From positions 158,532-222,531 of the forward strand of contig CAZKVC010000004.1 in NCBI GenBank assembly GCA_964556115.1: a stretch of DNA of 64,000 bases, in the 5' to 3' direction. Each line of letters starts with the position of its first letter. Position 1 is the stretch's first letter. The stretch is from Parvularcula sp964556115 (GTDB taxonomy: Bacteria > Pseudomonadota > Alphaproteobacteria > Caulobacterales > Parvularculaceae). The notes under the pieces are model-generated. The model searched no databases. It saw only the letters and a program-made list of their open reading frames with translations, and was not told the DNA's origin. Shown one piece after another: positions 15,212-24,109 of the stretch. Made by a program: the position numbers and the translations under genes.

Positions 15212-16387
15212 ATGACACTTCAAACCAAAGCCATGTCGATCGAGGCCAAGGCGGCCGCCGATCTTCTGCATACATTCGAGAGCTTCAAGGCGGAAAACGA
15301 CAGCCGCCTCGATGCCCTCGAGAAGCGGGGACAGAGCGATCCGCTGCAGGACGAAAAGCTGCGCCGCATCGAAGCCAGTCTCAACGAACAGAAGAGCGCG
15401 CTCGACCGGCTGACCATCAACACCCTTCGCGGCCGCGACCATGGCGGCGCGGCGCCCGAAGAGAAACAGGCGTTCGAGCAATATATGCGCGCCGGGATCC
15501 TCAGCGCACCGTCCGAGAAAAGCCTTTCGGGCTCCACCGATGCCGATGGCGGCTATACCGTGCCCACCCAGATCGAAGCGGCAATCGACCGCGCGCTCGG
15601 CGATGTCTCGCCCTTCCGCCAGTTCGCGACGGTGCGGCAGATCACTGGCTCGACCTACAGGCTGGCGGTGAACGAGGCGGCCTATGCCTCGGGCTGGGTC
15701 GGCGAGACCGAAGCGCGGCCCGAAACAGCCACGCCGCAGATCTCCGCTATCTCTTTCAAGACGGGCGAGATCTACGCCATGCCGGCCGCGACGCCGCAGC
15801 TTCTGGAAGATTCAGCGGTGGACATCGAGGCGTGGATCGCCTCGGAGGTACGCGGCACCCTCGCGGATGCCGAAACCCAGGCCTTCGTCAATGGTGACGG
15901 CGTCAACAAGCCCCTTGGGTTCCTCAGCGCACCGCAATCGGCTGATGCCTCGCGCGGCGCGATGGAGATCGGGACCCTGGGCGGGCAGCTCGACGGCGAT
16001 GCCCTGATCGGCCTCACCTATGCGCTCGATACGCGGTACCGCGACAAGGGCCGGTTCGTCGTCAACCGCCGTACGGCCGAGGCGATCCGCAAGCTGAAAG
16101 ACGCGGACGGCAACTATCTCTGGGCGCCGGGCCTTCAGGCCGGTCAGCCGGCGACCCTTCTCGGCTACCCGGTGAGTGAGATCGAAGCCATGCCCGATGC
16201 GGGCGCGGGCAACCCGGCGGTGGCCTTCGGTGACTTCGGCGCGGGCTATCTCATCGTCGACCGCAAGGGCGTTCAGGTCCTTCGCGACCCCTTCAGCGCC
16301 AAGCCTTACGTGCTCTTCTACACCACCAAGCGCGTCGGCGGCGGGGTCCAGGACCACGCGGCGATCAAGCTCCTGACGGTGGGCTGA
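15212..16387 (+). CDS. GTA major capsid protein (g5), HK97 fold
   Basis: A 391-residue major head subunit. The first ~105 residues are charged and helical (delta-like scaffold domain). The HK97 fold follows, with SGSTDADGGYTVPTQIEAAI near 110-130 and the typical segments GWVGETEARPETATPQI and FVNGDGVNKPLGFL. The C-terminal part has NRRTAEAIRKLKDADGNYLW, VAFGDFGAGYLIVDRKGVQVLRD and RVGGGVQDHAAIKLL. The protease next door probably removes the N-terminal domain. Confidence 0.96.
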   Translation: MTLQTKAMSIEAKAAADLLHTFESFKAENDSRLDALEKRGQSDPLQDEKLRRIEASLNEQKSALDRLTINTLRGRDHGGAAPEEKQAFEQYMRAGILSAPSEKSLSGSTDADGGYTVPTQIEAAIDRALGDVSPFRQFATVRQITGSTYRLAVNEAAYASGWVGETEARPETATPQISAISFKTGEIYAMPAATPQLLEDSAVDIEAWIASEVRGTLADAETQAFVNGDGVNKPLGFLSAPQSADASRGAMEIGTLGGQLDGDALIGLTYALDTRYRDKGRFVVNRRTAEAIRKLKDADGNYLWAPGLQAGQPATLLGYPVSEIEAMPDAGAGNPAVAFGDFGAGYLIVDRKGVQVLRDPFSAKPYVLFYTTKRVGGGVQDHAAIKLLTVG

Positions 16388-16395
16388 GCCGCGCC

Positions 16396-16953
16396 ATGAG
16401 CATGTTCGAGCGCATCACCCCGCCCGCAGCCGAGCCGTTCACCCTGAGCGACCTCAAGGCAGCCCTGCGGATCACCCACGCGGAGGAAGACGAGCTGGTG
16501 ATGCGTCTCGGCATCGCAGCGCGGGCCCTGGTCGAGCGGCGGCTGGGCCATGCCATCGCCGCGCAAGGCTGGAGGCTGACCCATCGCGGTCCGTTGAGCG
16601 GGGCCCTCACCCTCCGCCCCGGTCCGGTCAGGACGATCAGCGCGGTCGCGCTGCGCTACGGGGAGGGGGCGTTCGAGGACGCCCCCTCCTTCCGCCTCCT
16701 GAGGGGCCATCCCGACCGCGTCCTGATCGAGGCCGCACCCTCGAAGAACGGCGTCGCGCTCGAAGAGGCCGAAGTGACCTTCGAGGCGGGACGTCAGGAC
16801 CCGGACAGTACGCCCGAAGAGCTGGTCCAGGCGATCACGCTTCTCGCGGCGCATTACTACGAGAACCGCGAAGCCGTGGCGGAGGGCCGCTACGTGGCCC
16901 TGCCGTCATCGGTGGAGACCCTTCTTGCGGGGCTGCGCGAGGTGCGGCTGTGA
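16396..16953 (+). CDS. GTA head-tail connector (g6), phage gp6-like
   Basis: A 185-residue adaptor of the gp6/gp15 connector family. It has TLSDLKAALRITHAEEDELVMRLG near the N-terminus and VQAITLLAAHYYENREAV near residue 155, both typical of the family. It forms a ring under the portal. The ATG follows the capsid stop by eight bases and its TGA overlaps the next GTG start. Confidence 0.9.
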   Translation: MSMFERITPPAAEPFTLSDLKAALRITHAEEDELVMRLGIAARALVERRLGHAIAAQGWRLTHRGPLSGALTLRPGPVRTISAVALRYGEGAFEDAPSFRLLRGHPDRVLIEAAPSKNGVALEEAEVTFEAGRQDPDSTPEELVQAITLLAAHYYENREAVAEGRYVALPSSVETLLAGLREVRL

Positions 16954-17267
16954 GCGGCGCGCTGCGCGAGCCCCTGACCCTCCTACGGCCCGAAAGACAG
17001 GCAGATGGGGGCGGCGGCTGGTCGGTGACCTGGCAGGAAGCGGGCACGGTCTTCGCCGCCCGCGAAGCGCAACCCGCCGCGAATGCAGAGCTTTTCGGGC
17101 AGGCCATGAAGCGTCGGCGACAGGTCTTCACCCTGCGCGGCGGGGGGGACATCGTCTTCGAAATGCGCCTGCGCCACCGGGGCCGCGACTACCGCATCAA
17201 CGACATTCAGGAGGCGGACGGCAAGGACCGTTTCCTCCGCATCTTCGCCGAGGAGGTTCCACAATGA
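16950..17267 (+). CDS. GTA head-tail adaptor (g7)
   Basis: A 105-residue protein of the SPP1 gp16-like head-closure group. Features are a beta-rich core (VFTLRGGGDIVFEMRLRHRG) and the C-terminal RDYRINDIQEADGKDRFLRI typical of phage head-tail adaptors. It starts at a GTG overlapping the g6 stop and ends with a TGA overlapping the g8 ATG. Confidence 0.9.
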   Translation: MSGALREPLTLLRPERQADGGGGWSVTWQEAGTVFAAREAQPAANAELFGQAMKRRRQVFTLRGGGDIVFEMRLRHRGRDYRINDIQEADGKDRFLRIFAEEVPQ

Positions 17268-17689
17268 TTTCCGCTGCCGCTTGGGAGCTGCAGATGGCGC
17301 TCTACGATCATCTCTCCCGCGACACCGAGCTGGCGACATGGATCGGTAATCCGCCGCGCATCCATGACGCCCTGCCGGAAGACCCGGTCTTTCCTCTCAT
17401 CCGCATCGGAAGCGCGCGGCAGGCCCCTTACCGGGACATTCCGGGGGCAGAGGAGCATTCCGTCCGTATCGGCATCGCCTCGCGCTGGGGCGGGCGCAAG
17501 GAATGCAAGAAGGTCGCAGACGTCGTCCGGCGTTCGCTACAGGACGTGAGGCTCGCCCTGCCCAGCCATTCGGTGAGCCGGGCCCGTGTCCTGTTCGAGG
17601 ACCATCTGCGCGACCCCGACCTCGAAACCATGCAGGCGACGCTGCTCTTCCGTTTCGTCAGCCGGGCGAATACGGCGGAGGCGGCATGA
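17264..17689 (+). CDS. GTA tail terminator protein (g8), DUF3168
   Basis: A 141-residue DUF3168 protein. It starts ISAAAWELQMALYDHLSRDT and contains VFPLIRIGS, then RKECKKVADVVRRSL, which match the family. It caps the tail tube where it joins the head. The ATG overlaps the g7 stop, and its own stop overlaps the g9 ATG. Confidence 0.9.
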   Translation: MISAAAWELQMALYDHLSRDTELATWIGNPPRIHDALPEDPVFPLIRIGSARQAPYRDIPGAEEHSVRIGIASRWGGRKECKKVADVVRRSLQDVRLALPSHSVSRARVLFEDHLRDPDLETMQATLLFRFVSRANTAEAA

Positions 17690-18096
17690 GCTTCATTCGC
17701 AGCGAAGATGCACAGCTGATGGTGGGGGAGGCGAGCCCACTCGCCCTCGGCACCCTAACGGCGCGTGAGCTGATCCTGACACGGACGGTCGATGAGCGGA
17801 CGTCGGCTGGCGGTGACGGCTGGCGCGAAGCGGCGGCGCTGACAGCGCCGGTGCGGGCCGATCTCAAGGCCGAGGGCCTTCTCGTCTCGGACGCGGCAAG
17901 CCGCATGGTCCGCGCAGCGATGATCTCCGGGCAGGCCGCGCGCTTCGCCCTCTCCGTTGACGGGGAAGGCACCTGGGAAGGCGCGTTTCTCGTCCGCCAA
18001 TGGTCGCTCGAAGCGGCGAATGGCGGCGAAGTGATTTTCCGCCTGCGCCTTACTTCCACCGGCCCCGTGAACTTCGAAGAGGAGACTCCAGCATGA
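17686..18096 (+). CDS. GTA major tail tube protein (g9)
   Basis: A 136-residue tail-tube subunit of the TP901-1-like family. The C-terminal part (VRQWSLEAANGGEVIFRLRLTSTGPV) has the diagnostic final strands of tail-tube proteins. The N-terminal half is beta-rich, and there is a central VSDAASRMVRAAMISGQAARF helix. It is directly followed, with a four-base overlap, by the short tape-measure gene. In other GTAs two chaperone genes lie between. Confidence 0.85.
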   Translation: MSFIRSEDAQLMVGEASPLALGTLTARELILTRTVDERTSAGGDGWREAAALTAPVRADLKAEGLLVSDAASRMVRAAMISGQAARFALSVDGEGTWEGAFLVRQWSLEAANGGEVIFRLRLTSTGPVNFEEETPA

Positions 18097-18392
18097 CGAC
18101 CGAACCCGAAACCCGGCCAGGCGCCGAAAGCGTGAAGGCCATGACCGACGAGATCGACGCGGCCTTCACCGAGCTCAGCCGCTCGGTCTCGGGTGAGCTC
18201 GCCCGGATGGCCAGCGACAGCCGCCGCTCGGTCGAGGAGATGGTTGAGGGCGTCATCGAGGACATGGCCCGGCTTGCGGCCGAGCGCCTTCTCGAAGACC
18301 CGCTGCGCGGCGGGCTCGACGGCGGCGGCAGCCGCCGCGAGGGTTCGCGCTGGCTCGATATCCTGATGCGCCGGACACTGCGTAATGGATAA
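18093..18392 (+). CDS. Very short GTA tape-measure-like protein (g11 position)
   Basis: A 99-residue protein with a helical core (DEIDAAFTELSRSVSGELAR, then SVEEMVEGVIEDMARLAAER) and a Gly-rich end. The MARLAAERLLEDPLRGGL segment resembles the C-terminal end of GTA/lambda-type tape-measure proteins. It lies between the tail tube (g9) and distal tail (g12) genes, overlapping both by a few bases. RcGTA g11 is roughly twice this length, so this product should set a very short tail. No g10 or g10.1 gene can fit in front of it. Assignment rests on position plus the short C-terminal resemblance. Confidence 0.65.
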   Translation: MTTEPETRPGAESVKAMTDEIDAAFTELSRSVSGELARMASDSRRSVEEMVEGVIEDMARLAAERLLEDPLRGGLDGGGSRREGSRWLDILMRRTLRNG

Positions 18393-18999
18393 GAGCCTCT
18401 TCCACGACGTGTCCTTTCCCTTGCCCCTCCTCATCGGTGCGAGGGGCGGACCGGAGCGGCGGACCGAGATTGTCGAGCTCGCCTCCGGCCACGAAGTCCG
18501 CCGCAGCCGCTGGCGCGCTTCCCGCCGGCGCTACGACATCGGCGTTGGCGTGCGAAGCCCCGCGGAAGCCGGGGAGCTTCTCGCTTTCTTCGAAGCGCGC
18601 GAGGGCCGTCGTTACGGCTTCAGGCTGACCGATCCGCTGGATCACAGCTCGGCTGCGAGCGGCGACGATCCGGCACCGTTCGATCAGGCGATCGGCCTTG
18701 GTGATGGCGTACGCAGGAGCTTTCCTCTGGCCAAGGACTATGGCGGCGTCAAACGGACGATCATGCTGCCGCACCCGGGTAGTCTCACGGTTGCGGTCGA
18801 TGGTGAGGCGCTGGCGCAGGGTTGGAGCTTCGCTGACGGCGAGATTCATTTCGACCTGCCGCCCGAGGCGGGGAAGACCCTGACAGCCGGGTTCCTTTTC
18901 GATGTTCCTGTCCGCTTCGGCGAGGACAGCCTGTCCTTCACCCTCGGTGCGCAGGGCGCTTCCCTCAGCGGACTGACCTTGCAGGAGGTGCGCTTGTGA
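18385..18999 (+). CDS. GTA distal tail protein (g12), DUF2460
   Basis: A 204-residue DUF2460 protein: N-terminal FHDVSFPLPLLIGARGGPER, RRRYDIGVGVRSPAEAGELL near residue 50, and FFEAREGRRYGFRLTDPLDH. It corresponds to the Dit-like ring joining tail tube and baseplate in RcGTA. The ATG lies inside the last codons of the short tape-measure gene, and its stop overlaps the GTG of g13. Confidence 0.93.
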   Translation: MDKSLFHDVSFPLPLLIGARGGPERRTEIVELASGHEVRRSRWRASRRRYDIGVGVRSPAEAGELLAFFEAREGRRYGFRLTDPLDHSSAASGDDPAPFDQAIGLGDGVRRSFPLAKDYGGVKRTIMLPHPGSLTVAVDGEALAQGWSFADGEIHFDLPPEAGKTLTAGFLFDVPVRFGEDSLSFTLGAQGASLSGLTLQEVRL

Positions 19000-19844
19000 G
19001 ACCGATCGACCAGACCCTTGCCGCGCGCCTCGCGCGCGCCGGGGCCGGGACCGCCCGTGCGCTGAGGCTTTTCCCGAAAAGCGGCGGCACGCTGGGCCTC
19101 ACCGACCATGACCAGCCGTTGAAGCTTCTTGGAACCGTGTTCCGCAGCGCCCCCGGCATGCGGCTTGGTCCCCTGACCCGCCGGGCCGATCTTGCGCCGG
19201 ACCATGCGGAGATCGAGACCGCCCTTGGCGAAGGCGGGCTCGAGCAGGGCAAGCTGGCTGCGGGCGAGCTTGCGGGGGTTCGCGCCGATCTCTGGCTGGT
19301 GGATACCGAAGACCCGTCCTTCCGCCTGATGCTCAGTAAGGGCACGATCGGCGAAGCGGCGATCGAGGGGGATCGGGTCCTTCTCGAATATCGCGGCATG
19401 AAGGAGGCGCTGGGCCGCCCGGTGGGTAGGGTCTACCAGAAAAGCTGCGACGCCGTTCTCTACGACAGGCGCTGCGGCCTTGATGCGGCCGATCATAGCC
19501 ACGGCGTGACCATCCTTCAGGCGGATGGTCTGAGCTTGCAGATCGAAAGCGCGGACGGGACCGATCCTTCGGCCTTCGCTGGCGGCAGCCTCCGTTTCGA
19601 TCATCATGGCCTGCCGGTCACGGCGCCCATCCGCACCGCGCGGCGGGCGGCCAGGGTGCTCTACGTCACCCTGTGGGAAGCGTTCCCCGCCAAGCCGGAG
19701 AACGGCACCGCAGCCACCATCACACTCGGCTGTGACAAGCGTTTTTCGACCTGCCGCGACCGCTTGGGCAATGCCGAGAACTTTCGCGGCTTCCCGAGTA
19801 TTCCGGGCACGGACACCCTGGCCGTGAAGGCGGGCCGGCGCTGA
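18996..19844 (+). CDS. GTA tail hub protein (g13), DUF2163
   Basis: A 282-residue DUF2163/phage BR0599-type protein. Sequence signs are GLTDHDQPLKLLGTVFRSAPG near the N-terminus, then YQKSCDAVLYDRRCGLD and LGCDKRFSTCRDRLGNAENF near the C-terminus. These give four cysteines in two pairs; the RcGTA hub protein is reported to bind an Fe-S cluster through such cysteines, and the same is likely here. GTG start overlaps the g12 stop, and the stop overlaps the g14 ATG. Confidence 0.93.
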   Translation: MRPIDQTLAARLARAGAGTARALRLFPKSGGTLGLTDHDQPLKLLGTVFRSAPGMRLGPLTRRADLAPDHAEIETALGEGGLEQGKLAAGELAGVRADLWLVDTEDPSFRLMLSKGTIGEAAIEGDRVLLEYRGMKEALGRPVGRVYQKSCDAVLYDRRCGLDAADHSHGVTILQADGLSLQIESADGTDPSAFAGGSLRFDHHGLPVTAPIRTARRAARVLYVTLWEAFPAKPENGTAATITLGCDKRFSTCRDRLGNAENFRGFPSIPGTDTLAVKAGRR

Positions 19845-20275
19845 TGCGTTCGAACCTGCATCGCGCTGCAATCCTGGAGGAAGCCGCCGGCTGGCTCGGC
19901 ACGCCCTACCGCCACCAGGCAAGCGCGCGGGGGCGGGGGGCGGACTGCCTCGGCCTCCTTCGCGGCGTCTGCGCGGCAGTCTGGGGCAAGGGAGCCGAAG
20001 CGCCGCCACCCTATCCGCCGCGCCTCAGAAAGGAAGACGGCGAGCCGCTTCTTGCAGCGGCGGAGCGGTTTCTCCTTCCGGTCAGCCAGGCCGAGCCGGG
20101 CGACGTCCTTCTCTTCCGTATGCGCCCCAGCCTGCCGGTGGGGCATTGCGGCATCCTTCTTCCCGAGGGCCGTTTCATCCACGCCTATGAGGGCCAATGC
20201 GTCCTCACCTCACCCTTTGACCGTTTCTGGCGCGAGCGTCTCGCGGCCAGCTTTTCGATACCGGAGGCCCCATGA
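19844..20275 (+). CDS. GTA NlpC/P60 cell-wall peptidase (g14)
   Basis: A 143-residue NlpC/P60 cysteine peptidase that would open the recipient or host peptidoglycan. The catalytic Cys is C35 in GADCLGLLRG and His is H101 in PVGHCGILLPEG. EEAAGWLGTPYRHQASA at the N-terminus is the family signature. The ATG overlaps the g13 TGA and its stop overlaps the g15 ATG. Confidence 0.94.
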   Translation: MRSNLHRAAILEEAAGWLGTPYRHQASARGRGADCLGLLRGVCAAVWGKGAEAPPPYPPRLRKEDGEPLLAAAERFLLPVSQAEPGDVLLFRMRPSLPVGHCGILLPEGRFIHAYEGQCVLTSPFDRFWRERLAASFSIPEAP

Positions 20276-23200
20276 CCCAGAGCGCGAGCAAGGCCGCATC
20301 CCACCTCATCCGCCGCGCCGCCAAGGACGCACCGCGCATCGCCGCCGACCTTGCGGCCCGCCACGCGGCCCAGGCGGCGACGGCGCTGATGTTCGGCGGC
20401 GAGCGGTCCGAGACCGCAGCGCCCGCCCTCGAAGCGATCCGCCTCCTGACAGCAGGCGAGGGCGGCGGGGTGCCGAAGGTCTATGGCCGTGGGCGCGTGG
20501 GCGGCCAGATCATCTGGACGGGCGAGGTACAGGAGGCTACCACCACCATAAGGTCCGTAGAGGGCGCGAAGGGCTTTCGCCGGGCGACGGAAGAGGAGAC
20601 GACCGAGGCGCGCTACAGCCTCTCTCTCGCCATCGCACTTTGCGCCGGTCCATTGACCCGCATCGCCCGGGTCTGGGCCGATGGGAGGCTCATCACCCTC
20701 GGCGATTTCGATTACCGCATCCATCATGGCGCGGAGGATCAGACGCCGGACCCGCTCATCGAAGCGGCAATCGGCGGGCCGGCGCCCGCTTACCGCGGTC
20801 TTTCGTATATCGTCTTCGACAGCTTGCCCCTGGCACCCTTCGGCAACCGGGTGCCGCAGTTCAACTTCGAGATCGAATGCCCCTGTGGGGAACGGCGCGA
20901 GCACGATCTTGAAGAGGCCGTCCGTGCCGTGACCATCATCCCAGGATCGGGCGAAGGGGTCTACGCCTTCGAAACCCTGCATGACGAGCGGGACGAAGGG
21001 GTGACGAAGGCCGTCAACCGGACCAACGGGCTCGGCCTTACGGACGCCGAGGCGAGTTTCGATCACATGACGGCGGTCCTTCCGAACACCGAAGCCGCCT
21101 CGCTGGTGGTGAGCTGGTTCGGGACGGACCTTCGGGCAGGGTCGTGCGAGGTGCTGCCGGGCGTCGAGAGCCGGGAGCGGAAGCTCATGCCGACTGAGTG
21201 GTCCGTGGGAGGATACGACCGCGCCTCGGCGCGCCTTGTCAGTCAGAAGGACGGCCGCCCGGTCTATGGCGGCACCCCATCCGATAGCGAGGTGACAGCG
21301 GCGATCCGGGCGTTGAAGGCGAGGGGGCTGTCGGTGATGTTCCACCCCTTCATCCTGATGGATGTGCCGCAGGGTAACGGCCTTCCCGACCCTTACGGGA
21401 CAAACGAGCAGGCGGCCTTCCCCTGGCGCGGGCGGATCACCGGGACGGACCCGGCTTTGGCGGCAGATGATGCGGCGAGCTTTTTCGCGAGCTATGGCAA
21501 GATGGTTGTTCACTACGCAACGCTGTGCCGCGAAGCCGGCGGTGTCGATGCGTTTCTTCTTGGCTCGGAGCTTCGCGGCCTGACAAGGCTGCGCGCCGCG
21601 GATGGCAGCTATCCCGCGATAGGTCACCTGATCGCACTGGCGGAGGAAGTCAGGGCGATCCTTCCGGACACGAAGCTCTCCTACGGTGCCGACTGGACCG
21701 AATATGGAAGCCATGTTCCGGAGGGCGAGCCGGGTGGCCTCGCCTGGCCGCTCGATCCTCTCTGGGCTCACCCGGCGATCGATTTTATCGGCATCGACAA
21801 TTATTTCCCGCTCAGCGACTGGCGCGAAGGCATCAACCATCGTGATGCGCAGGAAAGCAGCGGGCCTTACGATCAGGCCTATCTCGAAGGAAGGATTGCT
21901 TCGGGCGAGAGCTATGACTGGTATTATGCCGACCTAGCCGAGCGCGAGACGCAGACACGCCGTCCCATTACGGACGGCCTTCACGGCGAGCCATGGGTCT
22001 ATCGGCCGAAAGACCTCTGGTCGTGGTGGGCGAGCACGCACCATCCGCGCGAGGCGGGAAGCCGGCTCGCAGCCACCCCCTGGCAGCCGCAGAGCAAGCC
22101 CATCTGGTTCACCGAACTCGGTTGCCCCGCGATCGACAAGGGCCCCAACCAGCCCAACGTCTTCGTCGATCCCAAATCTTCCGAAAGCGCACCGCCCTAT
22201 CATTCGACCGGCGCGCGGGACGACAGGGCCCAGCGCGCCTTCCTCGAGGCCCATCACCGCTTCTGGTCGGACCCTGTGAACAATCCCGTCAGTGCGCTGA
22301 CGGGCGAGCGCATGGTCGATGCCCGGCGGCTCTTCGTCTATGCGTGGGATGCAAGGCCGTGGCCGGAGTTTCCGGTGCGCAGCGATGTCTGGGCCGATGC
22401 CGAGAACTGGCTGACAGGTCACTGGCTGAATGGCCGCGCGGGGCGCATTCCCCTTGGCCGCCTGATCGAGACCGTCGCGCGGGACGCGGGGCTCCTCGCC
22501 GTGGACGCCTCGGCATGCGACCGCCTGGTCAGCGGGATGAGCGTCACCGGGCCCCTTTCCCCGCGCGAGGTTCTCGAGCCGCTTCTGGCGCTGTTTCAAC
22601 TCGACGCGACGGATCGCGAGGGGCTTCTCATCGTCAGGCCGAGGACCGGGCGGGCGGAGGAGCGTATCAGCGAAAAAGATCTGGCGCTTGCCGATGACGG
22701 CCCGCCGCTTCTTCTCGACAGGCTTCAGGACACGGAACGCCCCGCGGCGCTGTCCATCACCTTCGCCGATGAGCTTTCAGGCTTCGACCTGAAGACGATC
22801 GAGACCCGGGATGAGACCGCGACGGGCGGCATGACTTTGAGGATCGCGACCTCGGTGGTTCTCGAACAGGGCGAGGCGCTGGCGCGGGGACGTTCGCTTC
22901 TGGCGGAAGCGCGGGCGGCTCAGGACCGCGCGGCCTTTGCCCTGCCGGAGACCCGCATGGCGGTGGAGCCGGGCTCGGTCCTGAACGTCGCGCGGGAAGA
23001 GGGAGAAGTGATCCTTCGTGTCGCCTCCACCGAAGACGAGGGCGGCCTTCGCCGGATGGATGGGCACAGCACCGACCCAGGCGCCTTCGCCGAGATGCCC
23101 GCCGTCCTGATGGCCGACCCCGAAACGCCGCCTGTCACCGCCGGGGCTCCGGCCTTCGAAGTGATGGACCTGCCGATTCCGGACGCCGGGGATGGCGGCG

Positions 23201-24036
23201 CGAGGCTGTTCCTCACAGCATTCGCCGAACCGTGGCCGGGCGCTGTCGCCTTTCACCGCGGAAGCGGCAGCGATGCGCCTCTCATCGCCTCTCTTCCGCG
23301 TCAGTCGATCATGGGCCGGCTGACCGAAGCGCTCGGTCCCGGCCATGCGGCTCGTTGGGACAGGGCGAACACATTGAAGCTCCGCCTCCATGGCGGGCAT
23401 CTCAGCAGCCGGCCCGAAGCGGAGATCCTCGGCGGCGCGCATCTGGCGGCCGTGGGAACGGCGGAAGGCTGGGAGCTTCTGCAATTCGCCTCGGCGATTC
23501 TCGGCGATGATGGAACCTATCGGCTGAGCGGCCTCCTGCGCGGCCGGTTCGGGACCGAAGCTGCCGCGCTCACGGGCGCTTCGGCAGGGGCGCGCTTCGT
23601 CCTTCTGGGGCAGGAAGAGGCGCTTCCTTTGACCCCCGATTTCTGGGGCCAGAAGACCGTCTGGCAGGCCGGGCCCGAAGGCAGCCTTCCCGGCGCCTAT
23701 CCCTTCCGTTCCCGCGCCATCACGGCCCGAGGTCTTGGTGCGAAGCCCCTGGCGCCGGTCCATCTGCGTGCCGAGCGGGATGCGGACAGCACCCTCTTTC
23801 GCTGGACCCGCCGCACCCGCATCGGAGGGGAGCATTTCGGACCCGGCGACGTGCCCCTGGGTGAGACCGAGGAGCGTTATCACCTTGTCTTCCAGGACGT
23901 GAACGGTGACGTGATGGGCGAAGGCGTATCGGACCGGCCCGAATACCGCCATGTGGGTCCAGCGCCCGCAAGGATGGCCGTGCGCCAATGGTCGAGCGTT
24001 TTCGGTGAAGGGCAGGCCGCGTTTCTGACCCTTTGA
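20272..24036 (+). CDS. GTA tail-tip / host-specificity megatron (g15)
   Basis: A 1254-residue tail-tip protein, close to the RcGTA g15 length. Early residues include TAGEGGGVPKVYGRGRVGGQ, then a hub-like beta domain. A TIM-barrel, glycoside-hydrolase-like domain lies around residues 420-740 (KLSYGADWTEYGS, DFIGIDNYFPLSDWREG, PIWFTELGCPAIDKGPNQPN). A phage-tail_3-like region follows (LVSGMSVTGPLSPREVLEPL), and the last 300 residues are beta-rich. It is the last gene of the GTA transcription unit; no separate fibre gene follows in this window. Confidence 0.94.
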   Translation: MTQSASKAASHLIRRAAKDAPRIAADLAARHAAQAATALMFGGERSETAAPALEAIRLLTAGEGGGVPKVYGRGRVGGQIIWTGEVQEATTTIRSVEGAKGFRRATEEETTEARYSLSLAIALCAGPLTRIARVWADGRLITLGDFDYRIHHGAEDQTPDPLIEAAIGGPAPAYRGLSYIVFDSLPLAPFGNRVPQFNFEIECPCGERREHDLEEAVRAVTIIPGSGEGVYAFETLHDERDEGVTKAVNRTNGLGLTDAEASFDHMTAVLPNTEAASLVVSWFGTDLRAGSCEVLPGVESRERKLMPTEWSVGGYDRASARLVSQKDGRPVYGGTPSDSEVTAAIRALKARGLSVMFHPFILMDVPQGNGLPDPYGTNEQAAFPWRGRITGTDPALAADDAASFFASYGKMVVHYATLCREAGGVDAFLLGSELRGLTRLRAADGSYPAIGHLIALAEEVRAILPDTKLSYGADWTEYGSHVPEGEPGGLAWPLDPLWAHPAIDFIGIDNYFPLSDWREGINHRDAQESSGPYDQAYLEGRIASGESYDWYYADLAERETQTRRPITDGLHGEPWVYRPKDLWSWWASTHHPREAGSRLAATPWQPQSKPIWFTELGCPAIDKGPNQPNVFVDPKSSESAPPYHSTGARDDRAQRAFLEAHHRFWSDPVNNPVSALTGERMVDARRLFVYAWDARPWPEFPVRSDVWADAENWLTGHWLNGRAGRIPLGRLIETVARDAGLLAVDASACDRLVSGMSVTGPLSPREVLEPLLALFQLDATDREGLLIVRPRTGRAEERISEKDLALADDGPPLLLDRLQDTERPAALSITFADELSGFDLKTIETRDETATGGMTLRIATSVVLEQGEALARGRSLLAEARAAQDRAAFALPETRMAVEPGSVLNVAREEGEVILRVASTEDEGGLRRMDGHSTDPGAFAEMPAVLMADPETPPVTAGAPAFEVMDLPIPDAGDGGARLFLTAFAEPWPGAVAFHRGSGSDAPLIASLPRQSIMGRLTEALGPGHAARWDRANTLKLRLHGGHLSSRPEAEILGGAHLAAVGTAEGWELLQFASAILGDDGTYRLSGLLRGRFGTEAAALTGASAGARFVLLGQEEALPLTPDFWGQKTVWQAGPEGSLPGAYPFRSRAITARGLGAKPLAPVHLRAERDADSTLFRWTRRTRIGGEHFGPGDVPLGETEERYHLVFQDVNGDVMGEGVSDRPEYRHVGPAPARMAVRQWSSVFGEGQAAFLTL

Positions 24037-24109
24037 CCGCGAGGAAACGCTTGAAAAATGGGCGTGCGGAACCGACATCCACCTGTCGGAAAGCAAGCGG
24101 GAGTGCCCT

